From NCBI RefSeq assembly GCF_036346295.1, contig NZ_CP107819.1, forward strand, positions 7,316,001-7,380,000: a DNA stretch of 64,000 bases, written 5' to 3'. A program made the translations under genes and the position numbers. Below the pieces are notes generated by a model. That model saw nothing but the letters and a program-made list of their open reading frames with translations, was not told where the DNA came from and ran no database searches. Position 1 is the stretch's first letter. The number at the start of each line of letters is the position of its first letter. Source of the DNA: Streptomyces sp. NBC_00536. Its GTDB lineage: Bacteria > Actinomycetota > Actinomycetes > Streptomycetales > Streptomycetaceae. Positions 59,160 to 64,000 of this stretch are shown here, in pieces.

Positions 59160-59191
59160 ACATCGAATCGATGTGCACATCGATTCGATGT
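59160..59191. promoter_or_regulatory. PadR operator: perfect 32-bp palindrome
   Basis: ACATCGAATCGATGTG (59160-59175) is followed directly by its exact reverse complement (59176-59191). It lies in the 100-bp space between divergent starts, where PadR repressors typically bind. Confidence 0.85.
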
Positions 59192-59239
59192 TACGCTCGT
59201 AGGCACCCGCCCAAACGTTTCTTGGAGAGGCCCAGCAAG

Positions 59240-59659
59240 ATGCCGTCGCAGTCCACCGAGTCAGTGATGAACCGCTTCGTCGAGTTCATCAACACGGGCA
59301 ACGAGGACCTCGCCCGCGAGGTCATTTCTCCGGGCGCGGTGTTCCACGCGCCAAGCCACCCGGAACCACTGCGGGGGCCCGATGGGTACATGGAAGTCCT
59401 CGGGATGATGCGCAGCGCCTTCCCCGACGTTCAGTGGACGCTGGAGGAGACGGTCACCGAAGGCGACACCGTGGCCGCGCGGTTCACCATGCGGGGAACC
59501 CACGACGGTGAATTCTTCGGGATCCCGGCGAGCGGCAACAAGATCTCGGTGCAGGCCATGAACTTCTACTACCTGGCCGAGGGCCGGATCGTCGGCGAAC
59601 GGGGGCAGCCCGACCTCCTCGGGGTGATGCAGCAGATCGGTGCCCTACCGGCGCCGTGA
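59240..59659 (+). CDS. SnoaL/ester-cyclase-like protein
   Basis: A 139-residue protein of the NTF2-like fold: MNRFVEFINTGNEDLAREVISPGAVFHAP, GYMEVLGMMRSAFPDVQWTLEE, VAARFTMRGTHDGEFFGIPASG. These are typical of SnoaL-like polyketide cyclases and related ester cyclases that act on diverse small molecules. ATG 59240 follows GGAGAGG. Divergent from the PadR gene and probably controlled by the 32-bp palindrome. Confidence 0.9.
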   Translation: MPSQSTESVMNRFVEFINTGNEDLAREVISPGAVFHAPSHPEPLRGPDGYMEVLGMMRSAFPDVQWTLEETVTEGDTVAARFTMRGTHDGEFFGIPASGNKISVQAMNFYYLAEGRIVGERGQPDLLGVMQQIGALPAP

Positions 59660-59729
59660 GGCAGACAGTCGCCTCCTCCTCCCGCGCAACCGTCCAGGTC
59701 CGCGCTGCCGCCCTCCCGCAAGGCACATC

Positions 59730-61070
59730 ATGGAATCCCTCGCACCCGCACCGCCCGCTCAGGCGATAGCCGTCCTGCCCCGGTCCTCCCTTCTGGTGGC
59801 GGCCCTGTCCACCGTCGTGGAGTGGTACGACTTCACGCTGTACCTGTACATGACCACCGTGCTGTCCCGGGTGTTCTTCGGCACCGGCTCCACCTCGCTC
59901 CTGATCACCCTGGCGGTCTTCGCCGTCGCCTACCTGATGCGCCCGCTCGGCGCGATGGCCTTCGGCCACATCGGGGACCGGCTCGGGCGCCGCAAGGTGC
60001 TGCTCGGCTCGATGGCGGTGATGACCTCCGCGATGCTGGCCACCGCCCTGCTCCCGACCCGCGACCAGATCGGCTCCGCCGCCGGGGTTCTGCTGTTGCT
60101 GCTGCGCTGCGTCATGGGCTTCGCCGTCGGCGGCGAGTACACCGGCGTCACCGCCTACCTGGTCGAAGGCACCGCACCCCACCGGCGCGGCCTGGTCGCC
60201 TCGCTGGCCTCCGCCGCCAGTGAGGTCGGTGCGCTGCTCGCCGCCGGGGTCACTGCCCTCACCGTCACCCTCGTCCCCGGTCCCGCCCTGGACGCGTGGG
60301 GGTGGCGCATCCCCTTCCTGTTCGGCGCGCTGCTCGCCACCACGGTGCTGATCGCCCGCTCCACCATGCGCGAATCCCCCGCCTTCGAGCAGCAGCCCCC
60401 GCCCGACACCAAGGGCGCGGGCCCGCTGATGACCACTCTGCGCACCCAGCGCCCCGCGCTCTACCGGACGTTCGCGATCTCGGCGCTCGGCTCGGTGACG
60501 TACTACGTCGGCATCAGCTACGTCCCCACCTACCTCGGCGCGGTCAGCGGCTTCAGGGAGTCCGACGCCCTGTGGCTGTCGACCATCGCGGCCCTCGTCG
60601 TCATCGTCGTCACGCCGTTCGCGGGTGCCCTGTCCGACCGGGTCGGCCGCCGCCCCGCACTCACGCTCTTCGGTGCCCTGGCGGTGATCCTGCCGCCGGC
60701 CATGTTCGGCCTGATGACCCAGGGCAGCTTCGCCGCCGCACTGACCGGCGCGGTCGTCCTGGCCTGCGTGGCAGGCGGCATCAGTGCGGTCGCGGCCTCC
60801 GCGATCGCCGAACAGTTCCCCGTCGCCCAGCGCCTCAGCGGCCTCGCGCTCGGCGCCACCGCTGCTACCGCCCTCTTCGGCGGACTCACCCCTTACGCCT
60901 CCCAGGCCCTGGTCGACTCCACCGGCTGGGCCCTGATCCCCGGTGCCCTGGTCGCCGCCACTGCCCTGGCCGTCCTGCCCGTCCTGCGCCGCCTCCCGGA
61001 AACCGCACCAGCCATCCGTGCACCCCAGCCCGGCCATCTCGCCCCGGCACCCGAACCCCAAGCCCGCTGA
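59730..61070 (+). CDS. MFS transporter, metabolite:H+ symporter type
   Basis: A 446-residue, 12-helix protein. STVVEWYDFTLYLYMTTVLS and LMRPLGAMAFGHIGDRLGRRKVLLG are the signatures of the MHS (ProP/ShiA/KgtP-like) family, as is GGEYTGVTAYLVEGTAPHRRG. ATG 59730 lies 70 bases after the SnoaL-like gene and may be cotranscribed. Likely proton-driven uptake of a small organic acid or osmolyte. Confidence 0.92.
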   Translation: MESLAPAPPAQAIAVLPRSSLLVAALSTVVEWYDFTLYLYMTTVLSRVFFGTGSTSLLITLAVFAVAYLMRPLGAMAFGHIGDRLGRRKVLLGSMAVMTSAMLATALLPTRDQIGSAAGVLLLLLRCVMGFAVGGEYTGVTAYLVEGTAPHRRGLVASLASAASEVGALLAAGVTALTVTLVPGPALDAWGWRIPFLFGALLATTVLIARSTMRESPAFEQQPPPDTKGAGPLMTTLRTQRPALYRTFAISALGSVTYYVGISYVPTYLGAVSGFRESDALWLSTIAALVVIVVTPFAGALSDRVGRRPALTLFGALAVILPPAMFGLMTQGSFAAALTGAVVLACVAGGISAVAASAIAEQFPVAQRLSGLALGATAATALFGGLTPYASQALVDSTGWALIPGALVAATALAVLPVLRRLPETAPAIRAPQPGHLAPAPEPQAR

Positions 61071-61137
61071 GCTGACTTCGTGCGCTGCAACAACCTCACC
61101 GACGTCGCCCGGCCCGCCGCACTCTTCGCCCCCCGCC

Positions 61138-61263
61138 ACAGTCCGTACCCGGACCTTCGACACCCCGGAGTCCCTCGGCATCACCTTCCACGAGGTCCAC
61201 GCGAAGCCGATCGTCAGCCGGGTCCCGGACGGCTCCAAGCCTTCCAGGGTGCCGCTCTCATAA
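61138..61263 (+). pseudogene. N-terminal fragment of an Rv2578c-like radical SAM protein
   Basis: The frame RTRTFDTPESLGITFHEVHA then KPIVSRVPDGSKPSRVPLS ends in TAA exactly where intact members continue into the WTINPYRGCTHACxYCFAR cluster-binding motif. Only the N-terminal piece is present, with no start codon and ribosome site that I can support. Confidence 0.5.
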
Positions 61264-61380
61264 ATGACGCATTGCCCGATGCCAACCAGCCGCCTCGCCG
61301 CCACCAGGGAGGGCATGGCCGCGTGCGGGGTGGCCGGGAAGGGTGATGATCGTACCGAGAGCGGAGCTGGCGAGCGAAGG

Positions 61381-61884
61381 GTGTGGCGGGTGGGCGAAGG
61401 TGCGGGGATCGGTTCGGCGCAGGAGGCGGCGAACGACGAGCTGGTGCTCGCGTTCGGACGGCTGCAGGGGGCCGCGGGGCGGCTGGAGTACCTGCTCGGC
61501 GGTGCGATCGAGGAGGAGTTCGGGATCAGTCACCTGATGTACGAGGTGCTGCTGATCGTGGGCCGGGCGGGCGGCGCGGGCATGTCCATGCGGGCCATCG
61601 CGCAGGAGCGGGTCCTGACCACGGGCGGGATGACCCGCCTGGTGGACCGGATGGAGGTGGCCGGCCTGGTGGTGCGCGCCGACGACCCCGCGGACCGCAG
61701 GGGCAAGCTGGTACGGCTCACCGCGCGGGGCGAGGACATCGTGGTGCGGGCCAGCCGGCTGCACGTGGAGAACATCCGCCGCCACTTCCTGGCACCGCTG
61801 CCCGAGGAGGCGCGGGAGCAGTTCATGGAGTGCCTGCGGATCCTGTCCCACTCGGCGCGGGACGCCCTGCCCCGCCTGCGGTAG
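61381..61884 (+). CDS. MarR-family transcriptional regulator
   Basis: A 167-residue protein. LEYLLGGAIEEEFGISHLMYEVLLIVG, then SMRAIAQERVLTTGGMTRLVDRMEVAGLVVRADDPADRRGKLVRLTARG is a full MarR winged helix with the DxRGK wing. Starts are ambiguous; I use GTG 61381, consistent with family length, since upstream in-frame starts would add a non-conserved extension. It precedes a DsbA-like and a hydrolase-like gene and may control them. Confidence 0.88.
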   Translation: MWRVGEGAGIGSAQEAANDELVLAFGRLQGAAGRLEYLLGGAIEEEFGISHLMYEVLLIVGRAGGAGMSMRAIAQERVLTTGGMTRLVDRMEVAGLVVRADDPADRRGKLVRLTARGEDIVVRASRLHVENIRRHFLAPLPEEAREQFMECLRILSHSARDALPRLR

Positions 61885-61925
61885 GGGCGGAAGCCCCGAG
61901 GGGAGGGGGCCTTCACGGTGCAGGA

Positions 61926-61960
61926 ATACCTGACGCGACAGATACTGTTCAAGCAGGTAT
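61926..61960. promoter_or_regulatory. Inverted repeat upstream of DsbA-like gene
   Basis: ATACCTG (61926-61932) and CAGGTAT (61954-61960) flank a 21-base A/T-richer segment about 45 bases before the start. Possible operator for the adjacent MarR regulator. Confidence 0.4.
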
Positions 61961-62002
61961 ATCGCTTCGGTGCGGAGCGACTCCCTCTGCGAAGGCCTCC
62001 CC

Positions 62003-62647
62003 ATGAAACTCGTCTACGTCTTCGACGCCTACTGCGGCTGGTCCTACGGTTTTGCCCCCACCCTGGCCGAGGTCACCCGGCGTCACCCCGAACTGCCCGT
62101 CGAGGTCGTGTCGGGCGGCTTGTTCACCGGGCCGCGGGCCGTCCCGATCCGCGAGTTCGGCTACGTCCAGGGCGCGAATGCCAAGATCAGCGAGCTGACC
62201 GGTGCCGGGTTCGGGGCCGGGTACGAGCGGCTGATCGCCGACGGCTCGTTCGTCATGGACTCCCTGGACGCCGCCCGGGGCATGGCGGCGCTGCGGCAGG
62301 CGGCCCCGGAACGGGCGGCGGAGCTGGCCACGGCCGTGCAGGCCGCGTTCTACCAGGACGGCCTGAGCCTGTCCGACCCAGAGACCTTCGCCCGGATCGC
62401 CGCGGCAGTCGGCCTTGATGCGCTGGAGGTCGGCTCCGCGCTCGCCGCACCGGCTGCCTCCCTGGCGGCCGAGGCCGACTTCCGGCGGGCGGCAACCCTG
62501 GGCGCGAACGCCTACCCGACCCTCCTGGTCCAGGACGGCGACCGCACCGCGGTGCTCGCCGTCGGCCACGCCCATCCCGACACGATCGACACCCTCCTGG
62601 AGCAGTTCGGCTCCGCCCGCACCCGGTCGGCCGCGTCCGGCCGCTGA
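62003..62647 (+). CDS. DsbA-family thioredoxin-fold protein with CGWS site
   Basis: A 214-residue protein beginning VYVFDAYCGWSYGFAPTLAE, which matches the DsbA/FrnE-like oxidoreductase start (DxxCxWCYxF), with the rest helical (QAAFYQDGLSLSDPETFARIA) and a cis-Pro loop ANAYPTLLV. The second active-site cysteine is serine (CGWS), so dithiol chemistry is not expected. No signal peptide, so it acts in the cytoplasm. ATG 62003 is used; GTG upstream at 61970 would add 11 residues. Confidence 0.85.
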   Translation: MKLVYVFDAYCGWSYGFAPTLAEVTRRHPELPVEVVSGGLFTGPRAVPIREFGYVQGANAKISELTGAGFGAGYERLIADGSFVMDSLDAARGMAALRQAAPERAAELATAVQAAFYQDGLSLSDPETFARIAAAVGLDALEVGSALAAPAASLAAEADFRRAATLGANAYPTLLVQDGDRTAVLAVGHAHPDTIDTLLEQFGSARTRSAASGR

Positions 62648-62774
62648 ATCCCGGCCGACACACCGGCACGGTCGGTGCCGCCCGCACCCGGCGGCGCGAA
62701 CCTGAACCCACACGGCGGGCAACCAGCCTCACCCCTCAGCACCCCCCACTCTGATCCCGGCAAAGGACATGATG

Positions 62775-63581
62775 ATGAGCACTCTCGACTTCAAGGTCAT
62801 CGACCTGGACTTCCCCGTCGGCTCGAGGAACAAGACCGCCACCCTCATCACCGGTGAGCACGACGCGTTCCTCATCGACACCGGATTCACCCGCGCCGAC
62901 GGCCACCGGCTGGCCGCCGAGATCCTCGACTCCGGCAAGAACCTCACCAAGGTCTTCATCAGCCATGCAGACCCCGACTACTACTGGGGCGCCGAAGTCA
63001 TCGCCGACGCCTTCCCGGATGCCGAGATCCTGGCGACACCGCTGGTGATCGAGCACATCAAGGCCGCGTACGAGGGCAAGCTCAAGGCCTGGGAGCCGGT
63101 GGGCGCCAACCGCCCCACCCGCCTGGTCGAGATGGCCGAGCTGACCGGTGACCTCACCTTCGAAGGGCACGTCTTCCAGCTCAAGGGCGGCCACCCGGGG
63201 CTGCCCGACCGCCACTACCTGTGGCAGGCCGAACACCGGGCGATCGTCGCCGGCGTCCTGCTCTTCCAGAACGAGCACGTCTGGGTCGCCGACACCGGCA
63301 AGCCCCAGGACCGCGCCGTGTGGATCGAGCTGCTGGATGAGATGGCGGCCCTGGACCCCGCCTTCGCCGTCCCCGGCCACCGCCTGCCCACCACCACCCT
63401 CGACGCGAGCCCGATCGCCTACACCCGGGACTACCTCACCGCCTTCGAGGACGAGCTGGACAAGGCCGACAACGGTGAGGCCCTGACGAACGCGCTGGTC
63501 GCCCGCTACCCCGACTCCGGCATGCTCATCGCGGCCCAGCTCGGCGCGAAGGTCGCCAAGGGCGAAATGACCTGGGGCTGA
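62775..63581 (+). CDS. Metallo-beta-lactamase-fold protein with degenerate metal site
   Basis: A 268-residue protein. Three consecutive ATGs occur (62769, 62772, 62775); the third has the best spacing from AAAGGA. The MBL fold is seen in NKTATLITGEHDAFLIDTGF, TKVFISHADPDYYWGAEVI, and IVAGVLLFQNEHVWVADTG then FAVPGHRLP. The HxHxDH motif is reduced to HADPDY, losing two histidines, so canonical dizinc hydrolysis is doubtful. It follows the DsbA-like gene by 127 bases. Confidence 0.85.
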   Translation: MSTLDFKVIDLDFPVGSRNKTATLITGEHDAFLIDTGFTRADGHRLAAEILDSGKNLTKVFISHADPDYYWGAEVIADAFPDAEILATPLVIEHIKAAYEGKLKAWEPVGANRPTRLVEMAELTGDLTFEGHVFQLKGGHPGLPDRHYLWQAEHRAIVAGVLLFQNEHVWVADTGKPQDRAVWIELLDEMAALDPAFAVPGHRLPTTTLDASPIAYTRDYLTAFEDELDKADNGEALTNALVARYPDSGMLIAAQLGAKVAKGEMTWG

Positions 63582-63649
63582 CCCAGCGCCCGACCACGGG
63601 TCCGGCCGGGGACGCGGGCCGGACCGTGCCCGCCGAGCCCGGCGAGAAC

Positions 63650-63871
63650 CCCTGAGCACCACCGCCCGCGACACCCAGGCCGCCGGCCCCGCGCCCGCCA
63701 GTTCGGCCCCGCGCTCCTGGGGACCTACGGCCACCTCGCCGCGTACCTGATCGCGCCGGTCCTCGGAGCGCCCTCGGCGCGGGCATCCACCAGTTGCTTC
63801 AACGCTACGCAGGACCCAGGCGCGTACCCACCCACCGCCTGTGCCCCACCAGCACCCCCGACCCCATCTGA
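63650..63871 (+). pseudogene. Frameshifted 3' remnant of an aquaporin-like (MIP) gene
   Basis: One frame reads QFGPALLGTYGHLAAYLIAP then VLGA, matching the last two helices of MIP channels (the usual RSFGPAL...YWVAPLLGA). After about 63761 the homology continues in another frame as LGAGIHQLLQRYAGPRR to a TGA at 63869. The NPA motifs and earlier helices are absent. Confidence 0.5.
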
Positions 63872-63886
63872 GAAAGGCCGTACCCC

Positions 63887-64000
63887 ATGGAGACCACCGA
63901 CTTCCACGACTCCGCCGCCCCTGCCGTCGTGGTGCGCCGCCAGTACGTCGCCTCCGCCAACGGCGACCTCGAAGCCCTGCGGGCCACCCTGGCCGACGAC
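63887..64000 (+). CDS. NTF2/SnoaL-like protein (3' end outside window)
   Basis: The frame starts at ATG 63887 after AAAGG and runs off the window: TTDFHDSAAPAVVVRRQYVA then SANGDLEALRATLADD. The VxRxYVxxANGDLEALRATLADD pattern is the opening of ketosteroid-isomerase-like NTF2-fold proteins. Only 38 residues are visible. Confidence 0.7.
   Translation, partial: METTDFHDSAAPAVVVRRQYVASANGDLEALRATLADD

Noticed and set aside
1..64000. CRISPR arrays, tRNA/rRNA genes, riboswitches, complete insertion sequences
   Set aside because: No regularly spaced direct repeats, cloverleaf, rRNA-like or transposase-plus-terminal-repeat structure was seen on reading both strands; small RNAs could still be missed.

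Overview
The base composition (about 70-75% G+C with strong G/C at third codon positions), frequent GTG starts, GTGA/ATGA stop-start overlaps and the gene families present all point to Streptomyces or a close relative. The window looks like accessory or arm-type chromosome: a peptide natural-product cluster, a contractile injection system, secreted polysaccharide-degrading enzymes, many regulators, and several decayed gene fragments towards the right end. No rRNA, tRNA, CRISPR array, integrase or complete insertion sequence was seen.

Layout. 1-7.98 kb: end of a secreted DUF1996 protein, a PucR-type regulator, and a redox/lipoprotein operon (membrane cytochrome-like protein, a NuoF-like flavoprotein fused to a ferredoxin, a lipoprotein with two YxFxxD repeats, and two further lipoproteins). 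8.0-17.4 kb: a candidate RiPP cluster. One leftward operon encodes a 26-residue precursor-like peptide, a HExxH-type putative peptide beta-hydroxylase, a YcaO protein, a SAM methyltransferase, a cytochrome P450, a glycosyltransferase and a sugar epimerase. Divergent genes encode a 3Fe-4S ferredoxin and a sulfotransferase, and a convergent MFS exporter closes the locus. 17.9-46.4 kb: an extracellular-type contractile injection system (eCIS). The rightward operon encodes two beta-propeller/Ig proteins, small assembly proteins, a Gly/Pro-rich protein, a tube protein, LysM hub, VgrG-like spike, gp25, two baseplate proteins, a tail-I-like protein, a giant beta-propeller, a DUF4255 terminator and an AAA+ ATPase. 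It converges with a leftward operon encoding a large toxin-like cargo protein, sheath 2, tube, sheath 1 and a small protein.

46.6-50.2 kb: a leftward XRE regulator / ImmA-IrrE-type peptidase / MAB_1171c-type membrane protein / P450 module. 50.8-57.2 kb: three secreted glycosidases (GH27 alpha-galactosidase, GH54-type arabinofuranosidase, GH43-like protein with an arabinose-binding AbfB domain), each preceded by the same 18-bp palindromic LacI-type operator. 57.3-64 kb: a PadR-controlled oxidoreductase divergent from a SnoaL-like protein and an MFS transporter, then MarR, DsbA-like, metallo-hydrolase-like and NTF2-like genes, interspersed with remnants of a GNAT acetyltransferase, a radical-SAM protein, an aquaporin-like protein, a helicase-associated domain and an unknown frameshifted gene.

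The two loci that most deserve attention are the YcaO/HExxH/P450/sulfotransferase RiPP candidate, whose tiny precursor has no cysteine and only one serine, and the eCIS with its anthrax-lethal-factor-like candidate effector, a hemopexin-like insertion in a baseplate protein, and two sheath genes whose 3' halves are almost identical DNA.
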